Assembly (NCBI GenBank): GCA_023213395.1 | Contig: CM041465.1 | Location: forward strand, 56,179,741-56,243,740 | Reading direction: 5' to 3' | From: Cycas panzhihuaensis | Taxonomy: Eukaryota > Cycadophyta | DNA length: 64,000 nucleotides | Shown: positions 11,200 to 22,530 of the stretch, piece after piece | How the letters are laid out: every line of letters begins with the position of its first letter | Numbering within the stretch: the stretch's first letter is position 1 | Translations under genes and position numbers: made by a program | The notes under the pieces: model-generated | The model's database searches: none | Seen by the model: the letters and a program-made list of their open reading frames with translations, nothing else | What the model was told of the DNA's origin: nothing

Positions 11200-11310
11200 G
11201 AGGAGTGTTCATTGCTCGGGGCAACTTCTCAAGACGTCCATGATGGACATCTTGGCAGCAACGGTGAGAAGCTCTTCAACCACGGAGAAGGGCTTACCCC
11301 TCCCTGTGGG

Positions 11311-13840
11311 TTAGGTAAGGGCTCTCCTAAAGTCGAATCTACTGAGGCAGACGGGAATGCTCTTTAGAAGTGTGGGAATCTCTGGAGGAACGGCTTCCAG
11401 AGGGTGATCGAGTTGCGAGGTAAACGCAGAGACGCCTGTTGCCTCATTTGCAACTTGAGACCGGGTCAACGCGTAAAGGGGAGTGGTCTCAAGCATTTGG
11501 ATCACCTTCTTTCCCTTGTTACGAGACCGCGAAGGTGATGGAGCACAGCGGTCAAGGGAGTGCGAAGGGGATGATGGTCTTCGCACACCCTTCCCTCTAC
11601 CATGCGAAGGGCGAGAATCGGGGGATCTATCCCGATTCCGATTGTTCCTTTACTGAACATCACGATCACATTCCCCATGTTTGGGGAATGGGTCTCTATG
11701 AACGGGTTGATCGAGGTTAGGCCTCGATGCCCGCCTAGGGGACGGATCGCGTGGCGGGGCGTCGCGTGGGTGCTGCGTCCGACAACGCGAATCATCGTGG
11801 AAACACTCCCCGTGGATGGAACACCACCTCTTCTCAAGGGGAAGATCGATCCTCCTTGCTTGAGAAGGTTAGATGTTACTCCCTTTGGGGGGCACCGCAC
11901 GAGAAGCTTGCTGAACTGGTTTATGGGAGGTCGGCAATGAAGGAGGCTGGAGTCTAAGCTCCTTCATCGTGCGCTCGAATGAGCGAATAACGGAGGTAAG
12001 AGGATCTAGGGTCCTCTCAGTCGGATGAGATGTGGGCCTAGCAAGCTACGAAGGTTTGGTTTCCTTCGCTGGGGGAAGCGCCTCACGACGTTGTGAGGGC
12101 TTAGGAGGTTTCTTGAGTCCAGCGCGGATCTCAATGGCCTCCAACGCTAAGCACCTCGTAATCGCGGAGTCACATGTGGTTACCCCCATCTTAAGGACTT
12201 CCATATGCACTTCGGGGCGAAGTGCATTGACGAAGAGATCTCGCTTCAACTCTTCAGGCAACATGGCCTTGGTAGAGTGAAGGAGATCATGAAAGTGTCG
12301 CACAAAGTCACGATTCATTTCATCGTGACCTTGTTTAAGCGACAGGAGCGCTTTCATTCTACTTTCGAATGGATGGGCTACGTCAAAATAGTTGACGAAC
12401 TCGTCCACCAATTGCTGGAACGAAGAAATCGAATGAGCAGGGAGACGGTAAAACCACTTGAGAGCGTCGCCCTGTAAGGATCACAGAAATAGCTTCATCA
12501 GAATATGGTTGTAAGCCCAATAATCGATGCACGCCATAGAGAAACTACGTACGTGCTCGGTTGGGTCTTGCGACGAAGTTCCGTCGAATTTGGGAACTTC
12601 AGGAGGGTGAGGCGGCAAGTTAGTCCTTAGTGCCTCAACAGATAACGACATTGACCTATAGTCCATGAAAGGACGTGTCCTTACATAGGCCAACGGATCG
12701 ACGACCGGTAGAAGAACAAGAATGGATGGGGGTGGTAAACCCATCCCTCCTTGGGGGAACGCCCCTTGTTGGAAAAGGGGTTGCGGGTAAACGCCTTGGA
12801 AGGGAGGTATGTTTCCTTGCGGAGACGCGGCAACAGGAGTTGCGCTAGATGGCGGAAACGATGGGTGAGGGACCGGGTTCTGCCCATACGGGCCACCTGT
12901 AGGTGGTGCAACCCCATATGGGTGCAACGGGTCCACCCCATAAGCAGGAAGATGGTTTCCCCTACCACCTTTGAGGTTGAGACGTGTAACCTGAGGGCAC
13001 GTAAAGGGAATGACCACCAGCAGGGTTTTGAACATACGTAGGAGTGGGTCCTACATAGTTGATGGCAGCACCACTAGTAGGGCCTCGAGGCCTACTAGGA
13101 AACGCATGCGCCACGTTTGAAGGCGGCGCATTCATTTGAGTCGAAAACGGCATGCTAACCTCGAGTTGGGGAGAGGACATGCCACGAATGGGTCCTGAAG
13201 AAGTAGGACCACGGCTAGAGATAGGCAGCGCAACGCTTGCCCTGGGAGCTAGTGTAGACACCGCATAGGACGAGCGTGCGCGGGCAAAAGCATCATTCGT
13301 TGTATGAGGCGCATGTATGGATGAAGAAGATGCTACAATACGCAAGATTTCTTCAAACCACCTAGGATGCGGTTGGCAGCGAGTTGCTCGAAAGTACTCG
13401 CTAAACGCTTCGACTACGTCGGCGGGAGGGATATCCTCGTAGCCATACGAGGTCGACGGGATCTCGAAAGTCGGGGATCCCTCAGGACGCTCCTCTTAAG
13501 GCTCACCAGTAGGATGGTGAGTCTCATGAGGAGACGAATCTTCTGCTGCATGAGTAGAAGGACGAAAGTCAGCAGGGTGAAACTAGTCATCTGGATAATA
13601 GATGGAATCATCAGCAGGGTGAAACTAGTCATCTGGATCTCGAAGCCATGGTATGGTAAGCTCAATCGGACGGGTAACCTTCCATTGTCGAATTGGAGTT
13701 CGACGACAGAAGGGAACGAGGCGATTGGTCTTCTAACAATGGCGGCAGACCTCGCAAGCGACGTGAGAAACGTCGCATGCAACGCCTTCGCGAGCGTTGT
13801 TAAAAGAAAACGAAAAGAAGGAAATGAAGCAAGCATGTTG
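11311..13840 (-). pseudogene. gag region, Tat copy 1, broken
   Basis: Structural protein of the virus-like particle. The N-terminal part is Ser/Thr/Pro/Gly-rich (GPTSSGPIRGMSSPQLEVSM, PYGVAPPTGGPYGQN). The conserved retrotransposon gag core follows (HPPEVPKFDG, DPTEHVRSF, then MVDEFVNYFD, HDEMNRDFVRHFHDLLHSTK, EELKRDLFVNALRPEVHMEV). Arg-rich nucleic-acid-binding sequence lies toward 11311-11900. Several stops and frameshifts break it. The 5'-most part near 13400-13840 contains a short direct duplication around AGCAGGGTGAAACTAGTCAT (13576 and 13613). Confidence 0.82.
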
Positions 13841-13923
13841 AGGGTTGCCCAACTGAAATACAGAATAAGAGACTACCTAGAAGCAAGAACACCAACGAAA
13901 AGGGGAAGCGAATCTAGCTCCCT

Positions 13924-13976
13924 TACTAGTCTGCGAAACCAGAGATTCTGGGTTCGATCCCCAGTATGGTCGCTAG
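13924..13976 (-). other. Primer-binding site carrying a tRNA-Arg 3' half, copy 1
   Basis: Directly beside the 5' LTR. On the plus strand it reads as a tRNA 3' half: anticodon stem CTAGT/ACCAG with loop CTGCGAA (anticodon GCG at 13933-13935), five-base variable loop AGATT, T stem CTGGG/CCCAG around TTCGATC, acceptor strand TATGGTC, then G and CTA where CCA is expected. From memory it matches plant tRNA-Arg(ACG), apart from a few bases. The minus-strand element would be primed here. Usual sites are 12-18 bases. This is not a functional tRNA gene, since the 5' half is absent. Confidence 0.75.
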
Positions 13977-16531
13977 TGAAACGCTCGCTACGGGGTGGTG
14001 TCCCTACGTCTAGCAAAATGATGCAAGAATATACTATGCTAACTAGACTAGGCAGCAAGGACCTTACCTCGCAGGGCGTCAGGTCTTGGGGCCGGTCGGA
14101 GTGCAAGGTGCCTGGTTGCTTCCAGGTAGCTGTGCAAAGCAAGGCCTTTCTACCCCTCGGATGGCCGGGAAGGAGAGAGAACACCTTGTGCGCTGCGTCT
14201 TCTCAAGGCAATAAGAAGGCAACGAATGGAAGGGCAACTAACTAATGTGCAAGCAAATGCAAAAAAAAAAGGGCACAATGAGGGCAACTCGAGATACGCG
14301 AAAGCAAGCTAACTACGCTAGCTAAAGCAAGAAATAATGTAAAAATGAACGCACTTTTCCTTTTCCCTTTATAACTTTTTACAATTTCCTAACTACTCAG
14401 GCAAATATATGAAAGGTGACAATGTAAAAGGGGTACGCGGGAAACAAGAAGAATACCTGGATCCGGCGCCTGAATGGAGTGTTGCTCGTCTCTCTAAGCC
14501 CCGCTCCTTTCTACTCCGTTAAATCGTGTGTCACGATCTTGGGTCGGTGATGAGTTCTTTGGAAGTAATAGAAGAGGAGTTTACTTACCTCCCCTTAAGC
14601 ATGCGAAAGCAAATAAACGGAAAAAAACGAAAAGCTTGAAACTAAAAAAGAAATGCACTACGCGGGGAACTAACCTGCAATGGGTTCGTTCCACGTGTCG
14701 CTTCACCGACGCGCAGTCCTGCAAACGAGTGAGAAGAACACCTTCCTCTCGGAAGAGAGGCCGCGAAATATACCAAAATATATATATACTAAAATCAAAT
14801 GGGACTAAGATCTATGCTAAGCATCAAAATATAACTAAATGAAATAGCAACATGTAAGAAATACTCTCACCACCATACATCACGAAGACACTCGAAAGGA
14901 AAAGGGGTATAGCCTCGGGATGACTAATCCACCCACGGGAGACCTCCACAGAACTCAGGAAAGAAAAACTAATTGGCAACTAAGTAGTGAGGTAACAAAC
15001 CGTAACAAGGAAAAGAATAACAGAAAAAACTGAGGCTTAGGTAGGGCCAAACACCAACAGGTTAGACTTCTAGCAATGACGTAGTGACGGGTTACCTATG
15101 CTAACTTGAACACTCCAACTAAATTCCCTAAACTCCCTTAGCTTGTTTCCTAAGAAAGCGCTGATGGCAAAGGGAAAGAGGACAAGGGACGGAACCCTTG
15201 GGGAGAAGGACAACAATGGGGGACGGAACCCTGCCTACCTCCCTCAAATCCTCGTATGTTACTCCTTTGCACCGGCTAACCAAGGAAGGGGTAAAAGAGA
15301 TGGTTTAAGGAAAACAGAGAGGCCCCAAAGAAACAACGAGAGGGTATTACTAATCTAGTGCAACACTATGAGGAAAACTAGTTAACTAGGATTTCATTCA
15401 TTAACAGATAAAAGAAATAGAAACAAAATGAATTGCAAGTAGAAACAAGAAGTACCTTGTAGAAAAAAGATCAAGCATGAACTTTATTGCTAGGAAACAG
15501 CAGCAATAACCAACGTATGAGGACTGATCATGACAGGTTCTTGCTAGAGTGTAAATGAGGAAAACTCCTTGCAAACTTGGAGCCTTGGAAGTAGGCTCTT
15601 TGGGGAAGCTTTTGGGTGAAAATATTATTTACAACCTTGAGCACCTGCAAAGAGGGATGAGGCTTGTTGTGGAGAGCTGTAGGGGGCAGCAATGGCCCTG
15701 CGAGTCCAGCTGATAGCAATCATTTTCTCCTTAGTCAAGTTGCTGTGTATGTGGATTGTCTTTCTCTGTGTGTTTTCTTGTTGAAAAGTCAGAAATTTTC
15801 CCAAAAGATTTGAAAAATGGCCAAAAGATCTGAAAAATGGGGAGGAAAATCCCCTTTATCCCCCTGTTCACAGCAGGTGAACGTTGGGGATGTCAGGGCG
15901 ACTCGAATCAATCAACGCCACGTGGTAGTTCTACAAAAAAAATGAAAACTGTTGCGTGGTTCTCTTTTTTAAATTTCAAACAATCATATCGCGATGAACT
16001 ATGCGGTCACAGCAATGATGATCTTAGCTAAGTTCTGATGATATCAGACTGGAAACAAAAAAGGAGAAAAATGAGCAGAAACATCAGGTTTTGAAGTAAA
16101 AACCAAGGCTAAACATAAGCTGGAGCAGTTGGGGGAATGCCCAGGTAATGGGCAGGTACCCAAAATAATGAAAAGAGTCCTAACTAAGGATTAAATCAAG
16201 CTCAGGAATGACTGCAACGTAAACAACATGTTGTAATGGGAGCAAACAGGACTGACCAAAACATCCCGGGAGACCGTGGAGACAACGTGGGTGGTACATG
16301 TGCCATACGGTGTAGCATTCATTGAGGAATGCCTCATTGTGAGTCATCATGGGTGATGGTGTCTTAGTAAGCATGCATTATGAGCAAGTAGAAAAGCAAT
16401 GCGTGCGAGCATATGTCAAGCAACCTACTCTAAATAACCCCAATCAAGCATGGGCAAGAAAATGTAAGAAAGTATACCTGAACAAACCTGCGTCGATGCG
16501 TCTCGAGTCCATTCCCAGTAGTTGGGAAACA
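13977..16531 (-). repeat. 5' LTR of Tat copy 1
   Basis: 2555 bases from TGAAACGCTCGC to GTTGGGAAACA, giving TG...CA ends in either reading. It is a direct repeat of 1-2488. It carries the 12-mer pair GGGACGGAACCC at 15186-15197 and 15220-15231, a variable palindromic block near 15981-16050, and a near-perfect terminal hairpin TTCCCAGTAGTTGGGAA at the outer edge. I could not assign its TATA box or transcription start with confidence. Confidence 0.93.
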
Positions 16532-18167
16532 GATACTAAACTTCAAAAAGAAAATGAGCAAAGCATCCTAGAACAACAGCAACAAGTTCTATCTGAAGAA
16601 GAGAAACGTTTTTGAAGATGATCAAAACTCTTCTCAAAAAAGCAGTAATGAAACATCAAAAAAGTTACCCAAGTGGTACATCAAAACTCTTGAAGAATCA
16701 AGAGGAAAAGTCTTTGAACAAAAAACCAGATCATAAAGACACCAAAGTTTAATATGCTCTGTTGAATCACAAAATTATTCAGAAGCATGTGATCATCTAG
16801 AATGGCAGGAAGCCGTGGATGCTAAAATCAATGCAATCAAGAAGAATAAGACCTAGGAATTAGTGGATGCTCCCATAGGTAAACCCATTATTAATTGCAA
16901 ATAGGTATACAAAATAAAAGAAAAACCTGATGGTACAGTTAAAAGATATCACCTGCTTGGGACTCATAGATGGCACTAGGAAAGACCAGTAGGAAAAGGT
17001 TATATTCAAACAAAAAGTATTGATTATAAGGAAACCATTTTACTAATAGCCAAATTAATTACTATCTAAACAACCATAGCCATTGCAGCACAATTCAAAT
17101 GGAACATCATACAACTTGATGTCAAAAGTGCCTTTATGAATGGTGATTTGACTAAGTGTACATACAGCAGCCAACAAGTTATGTCAAAAAGAGTGAAGAA
17201 TATCTTGTGTACAAGCTAAAAAAGGTCCCATATGGATTGAAACAGGCACCTAAAGCATGGTATACAAAGTTAGATCAGCATCTATGACAAACAAGTTTTA
17301 GCAAATGCAACTTAGACCCTAGTTTTTATATTAAAAGAAATAAAGACAATTTAATAACTATCATCATAGTTTATGCAACCGACATGATAGCTATAGAAAA
17401 CGATGATAATACAATCTATAAAATCAAGCTACAGATGGAAAATGAATTTGAAATGACATATATGGGTCAGCTTCATTGCTATCTAGGCATTGAAGTTAGT
17501 CAACAAAAGGATTCTATTTTTATAGGCAAAATATGTTAGAAACCTTCTTCAAAAATTCAGAATAGAGGATTACAATAGCTATGCTACCCTAATGGAAACC
17601 AAATGTATTTTGAATACCAAAAATGATGGACAACCAGTGCATGAAACATTGTGCAGACAATTAATGGGTAGTCTTATCTACCTCACAACTACAAGGTTAG
17701 ATATTTCATATTCAGTTGGAGTTGTCTCCAGATACATGCAATATCCAAAACTATCTCATCAAAATGTTGCTCAAAGAATTCTCAAGTACATTAAATGAAC
17801 TTAAACAATGGGAACTATACTCAAGTTTCAAATCTTTTGTTAGTCGACTATAGTGACTCAGATTGGGTTGGAGACAGACAAGAAAGGAAGTCCACCACAG
17901 GATATTGCTTCTCACTTGAATCTGTAGTTACATCTTGGAGTAGCAAGAAATAGACTACAGTAGCCTTGTCATCCACTAAAGTAGAATACAAGGCAATTGT
18001 CAATACTACATGTGAAACAATATAGATCAGACAACTACTTAAGTATTTAAAATAGGAACAAGGCCAGTCTACCTCCATTTTTTTCTGATAACTAGAGTGT
18101 TATCAAACTAATAAAGAATCTAGTGTTTCATGCTAGAACAAAACACATTGAAGTCCACCATCATTTC
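16532..18167 (+). pseudogene. Copia A: Ty1/copia pol remnant (RT-RNase H), first part
   Basis: Decayed Ty1/copia RT and RNase H on the plus strand: LEWQEAVDAKINAI, VYKIKEKPDGTVKRY, IIQLDVKSAFMNGDL, KQAPKAWYTKLDQHL, YATDM in place of YVDDM, LTTTRLDISYSVGVVSRYM, SDSDWVGDRQERKSTTGYCF, and ends in IEVHHHF at the copia B insertion. Many stops and frameshifts are present. Its left portion was displaced beyond the window by Tat copy 1 (junction 16531/16532). It resumes at 24577. Confidence 0.88.
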
Positions 18168-18522
18168 TGTTCAGGAATATGAAATCATACGCAAATGTTC
18201 CCATCCGTAGAATCTTTAACTATACACAACAAACAAAGAAATATACACACAAAAAACATATGCACAGTACATAGGATTTACGTGGAAAAACTCTTTCGGG
18301 AAAACACCCATCACAAAAGATCCTTCTAGATCACATTAATTATTCCACAATGATTTGATACATAGAATACACAAGGGCCCAAGGCATTTATATTCTTCCA
18401 AGAGGTGTCACCCTAATTACAATTGTGACCCTCCGAATAAGTTGCACCTTTTAGCTTAATCACCTTAGTTAAACCACATTAATATGAACATAGTGGATTA
18501 ACAATTAACTGCCACATTAACA
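18168..18522 (-). repeat. 3' LTR of copia B
   Basis: Starts TGTTCAGGAATATG, ends CCACATTAACA. It contains the copia-LTR-like stretch GATTTACGTGGAAAAACTC. Confidence 0.93.
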
Positions 18523-18531
18523 TCCCCCCTT
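18523..18531 (-). other. Polypurine tract of copia B
   Basis: Plus strand TCCCCCCTT, read on the minus strand as AAGGGGGGA directly before the 3' LTR. It is the expected plus-strand primer of the element. Confidence 0.8.
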
Positions 18532-18783
18532 AATGTGAATGTGGGGAGCCTTCCAATTGCAACAATTGTGTTATCACGAAGGCTGGGGCTATCCTGCAGC
18601 TTCTTTATCCTTGTCGATACATCTCCCCTTAAGGATAACATTAGTGAGTCCAAGTCAGATATGGATCTTCATGAATTGATCTTCAGTGAGTGGCTTGGTG
18701 AACACGTCCACAAGCTGAAATTCACTCAGACAGTAGTTGGCATGCAACTTCCCTAATTTGATCTGTTCATGAATGTAATGGTG

Positions 18784-20000
18784 CTAAATCTCAATATGTT
18801 TCGTACGCACATGAAACTCTGGATTCTTCGACATGCGAATAGTACTCTGATTATCAACAAAAATAACCGGATGTCCATTAGAAACTCCAAGAGACCTTGT
18901 AACCATACGACTTCCTTTGCAGCAGCATTGAATCCTTAATATTCTGCCTCTATAGAAGATAGTGTCATTATCTGTTGCTTCTTCGACTGCCATGAAATAA
19001 ATCCATTACCGACACCAAACAAGTATTCAGTAGTGGACTTCGATTGTTAGAGTCTCCCCCCCAATCAACATCTGTGTAACCATATAATTTTATCTCTTCA
19101 CCTCGACAGTATTCGAGACCAAGATTGATTGTCCCATTCAAATACTTCAGAATCCACTTCGCTGCAACCAAATGAGGCTCCTAAGGATTCTGCATGTAGC
19201 GGGAAACCAATCCAACAACGTATGCGATATCAGGTTTGGTATGAGTCAAATAGATCAGACTCCTTACCAACTAGCATATTTTATGCCATCTACAGAGCGT
19301 TTGGTCATATCCTTCTACAACTTTGTGCCTTTTACACATAGTGTTGCAACTGGTTTGCAATTCTGCATTCTAAATTTCTCCAACAAGTTCTTCACATATT
19401 GAGACTGCAATAACACGATCTTGTCATCCATCTGCCTTACTTGAATACCCAAGAAGTAGTGAAGTCTCTCAAGGTCTGCCATGTCAAATGAAACTCCTAG
19501 ATTGGATTTGACTTTAGTAATAGCTTTGCCACAGTTACCGCTAATGACCAAATCATCCACATACACCATGCAAGCAACTATTGAAATTCCTCTTCTTTTC
19601 ACATAATGGTTTTGGTTGAGTTTTGAAATTTTGAAACCTTCATCTTTCAACTTAGCATCCATCTTTTCATACCAAGCACGAGGTGCTTGTTTCATGGCAT
19701 AGATTGACTTCTTCAGATAGCAAACAAGGTGCTCATGGCCATCCTTAACGAATCCTAGAGGCTACAACATATATATCTCCTCCTTTAGATCTCCATTAAG
19801 GAATGCGGATTTTACGTCCATCTGGTGTAACTTCCAACCATAAGCAATTGCTAAGGAAATGAGAAATCGAACTGTTATTATTCTGAAGATTGGTGCAAAT
19901 GTCTCCTCATAGTCAATTCCTTCTTTTGGGTTGAATCCCTGCACAACAAGTCTGACCTCATATTTGTCCACCTCTCAATCGGAATAGAACTTTGGCTTAT
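18784..20000 (-). pseudogene. Copia B reverse transcriptase and RNase H, broken
   Basis: RT pieces: VVQGFNPKEGIDYEETFAPI, HQMDVKSAFLNGDLKEEIYM, KQAPRAWYEKMDAKL, YVDDLVISGN (active-site YVDD intact), LHYFLGIQVRQ. RNase H pieces: GYTDVDWGGDSNNR, FVDNQSTIRMSKNPEFHVRT, KHIEI. Stops and frameshifts separate the pieces (breaks near 19000, 19200-19310, 19700-19760). Confidence 0.9.
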
Positions 20001-20106
20001 AGACCCACTTGCATCCAACAAGGTTCTTTGTCAAAGGGAGTGGAACCAAATCCCACGTATCGCTCTTTAACAGAAAACTATACTCCTCCTCCATTTTAGC
20101 TCTCCA

Positions 20107-21282
20107 TCATGGATCTCCTTTCACTTCATTGAACGAATCAGGATCACTAGAGTCGTTGGTGTCTACCAGCAGAGTTCGATTGGCATGCTGACTTCTTGTT
20201 CTTATATCATCAGTCAAGGTATGCATCGCCACACAGGAATCTTCAAGAGTCTTCCTTGCGCATACAGGTATTGAAGGACCCATTGCTTGAGGTACTTCAT
20301 CTCGCGGCAGCTCCTCACTATTACTCATCCCACTTGGTCCTGCTTCTTCAGGTGCTCCAGCGGTTGGCTCATCATCCTCTTCACTTGATAAATCTGGAAA
20401 TGGGAGAAGGGGGGAGGTGGTAGAAAGGCTTCTCTGATGATCTGTCAATATGATACATTGATGACTCATCAAATTTTACATCTTGACTAACCACAATTTT
20501 CTCCCCTTGTGGATCCCATAGTTTGTAGGCTTTATCTCGGTGCAATACCCCATGAATATGCACTTCATACTCGTTTGATCTAGCTTCTTGCAGGTATCAT
20601 CTGGGATGTGGGCGTATGTTATACATCCAAAGGTTCTTAAATGGATAATGGCAGGCTTTCGACAAATCCATTTCTCTTCGGGGGTCATGCTGTGAACTGC
20701 TTGAGTGGGTAACCGGTTCAAAATGTAAATAGCAATGGCCATAGCTTCTACCCAAAACTTTGGTGGCAAGTTTTTAGCATGCACCATACACCTTGCCATC
20801 TCCATCATGGTACAGTTCTTTCTTTCAGCAACTCTGTTCTGTTGTGGAGTATACGAGACCGTAAATTCCTACTTTATACCATGATCGCGGCAGAATTGAT
20901 TCAACACACGGTTGTCGTATTACTTGCCATTATCACTTCTTAAAGATTTTATCTTCTTATCATATTCATTTTCTACCATCGCTTTCTAGTCACAGAAGCG
21001 ATTGAACACATCTGACTTATTTTTGAGAAAATAGACCCAAGCCTTCCTAGTATAATCGTCCACAAACACAAGGATATACCGAGCTCCAGATATTGAAGGG
21101 TTAGGAAGAGGACCCATTATGTTTGAATGTACAAGCTCCAACTTCTCCTTGGCTCTCCAAGCATTATTCAGAGTAAAAGGGTACTGATGATGCTTGCCAC
21201 ACATACACCCTTTGTAAACACCATTTGAGCAGGAAACCAATAGCAATCCTTCCACCATCTTCAACCTCTTCAGTAGTGTCAT
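20107..21282 (-). pseudogene. Copia B integrase, broken
   Basis: Zinc-region remnant (CMCGKHHQYPF), then LVHSNIMGPLPNPS, where the first catalytic Asp of the core (usually HSD or HTD) reads Asn, then YILVFVDDYTRKAWVYFLK. The second Asp (RSDNGK) lies near 20940 and the Glu (VAERKN) near 20820. The C-terminal part shows NLPPKFWVEAMAIAIYILNR, CIFMGY and an acidic linker to RT. In-frame stops occur at about 20870-20985. Loss of the first Asp would abolish strand transfer even without the stops. Confidence 0.88.
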
Positions 21283-22530
21283 AATTTACTCACTTCGTCT
21301 GCACTGGCAACAAAGGCATAGGACTTCTTCTGATATTGAAATTTCTCAAACACCCAGAAGTTGTCCCTGACTTTTCTAATAGCAATGACAGCAAAGTTCT
21401 GCTTTAGATCCTTAATTAGGCATTTATCATTATAGAGCTCCACCTTCAAGCCTTGTTTGCAGATTTCTTGGGCTGAAAGAAGGTTCAATTGCATCTTGGG
21501 TATGTAGTATATATCGGTAAACTTACCTCCTACAATGGATACATTGTTAATACCTTCCATCGGCAAGACGCGAGCATCTCCAAGGACAATTTCAGCACAA
21601 CTCTGATTTTCGGTCATCGTATCAAAGTTCCACCTCTAGTAAGAGATATGCTTCTGCGCTACAAAGTCAAACACCCAATAATCTCTCCAATCCGATTTGG
21701 CTGACAAGGTCTGTGCTCTGACACAATGAGCAGCAACGCTCTTCCCTTTATCATCCTGGTTAACTTTGCGCTTATCATGACACTTGAAGCAACAGTTCTT
21801 TTTGTGGTGACCATCCTTCTTGCAGTAATTACATTTTCTGTTGAACTTCTTCTTATCTTGAGAATTTTCTCCTGACCTCTGTGTGATCTTCTTCCCCTTA
21901 GCAGCCTCCTTCCTCTGAGTTTTCGTAGCTAGGGCCTGACTTAAATTAGATCCTCCAAGCATTATGTGATGCTTAAGCTTGGCATCCTCTGCTAAAATCA
22001 GGTTTTTAAGCCCATCAAACGTCTCTGCTTCCATCACTTTGTCTCTACCATAAATGGTCTGGAAAGTGGCAAATGCAATCGACAGCTTCGACATGATAAT
22101 TGTGAATAGCAATGCATCATCAATTGAGTTCTACTTCAGTTCTTCTAGCTTGTTCTTCAAGTCTGTTATTTTATTAAGGTAGGAGTTGATGTTATTCTCA
22201 TCTTCCACACATGAATTAAGCAACTCCAACATCAAGGAAAGACGTCTATTTATCTTCTGCTTCTCAAACATATCACACAGGTTTGTCCACATTTCGTCTA
22301 GTTCGTCCAGATTGTGAACCAAGGCTCTCCGGTATGGCGCCAGTGACAGTTTCAACAGTCCCACGACCATAAATTTCTTCTCTTCGAGACAAACATGCTC
22401 TTTATGGTCTAGTGGAATTGTATCCACCTTAGCCTTTGTGATACCCTAGAGTTGATTCACCATCAGAATGAGCTCCATATTGACCTTCCACTTGCTGAAA
22501 TTATTATCGTTGAAGATAACCTTGGGCATA
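21279..22530 (-). pseudogene. Copia B gag and protease, broken
   Basis: The gag start is MPKVIFNDNNFSKW near 22530. A UBN2/copia-type gag core follows (LDELDEMWTNLCDMFEKQ, NSYLNKITDLKNKLEELK), then the CCHC zinc knuckle CNYCKKDGHHKKNC. The protease follows with WVFDFVAQKHIS, where the usual DSGA active site is lost, and IYYIPKMQLNLLSAQEIC. It is split by stops near 22120 and 22440. Confidence 0.85.

Larger units (their letters stand above)
1..16531 (-). mobile_element. Ty3/gypsy Tat-lineage LTR retrotransposon, copy 1 (left edge cut off)
   Basis: A large element read right to left. Order on the minus strand: 5' LTR (13977-16531), tRNA-Arg-type primer site, gag, protease, RT, RNase H, integrase, then a plus-strand PMD gene, an aRNH on the minus strand, and the 3' LTR (1-2488). 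The window starts about 49 bases inside the 3' LTR, judged by alignment with the right LTR. The right end is ...GGGAAACA followed by GATAC, which should be the target duplication, but its partner lies outside the window. The element interrupts copia A. In one hand-compared 60-base segment (1441-1500 against 15480-15539) the LTRs differ at 2 positions. All coding regions are broken. A dual RNase H is a Tat-lineage trait. Confidence 0.93.

Noticed and set aside
13924-13976. tRNA-Arg gene
   Set aside because: Only the 3' half is present, next to an LTR in primer-site position; no D arm and no 5' acceptor strand.
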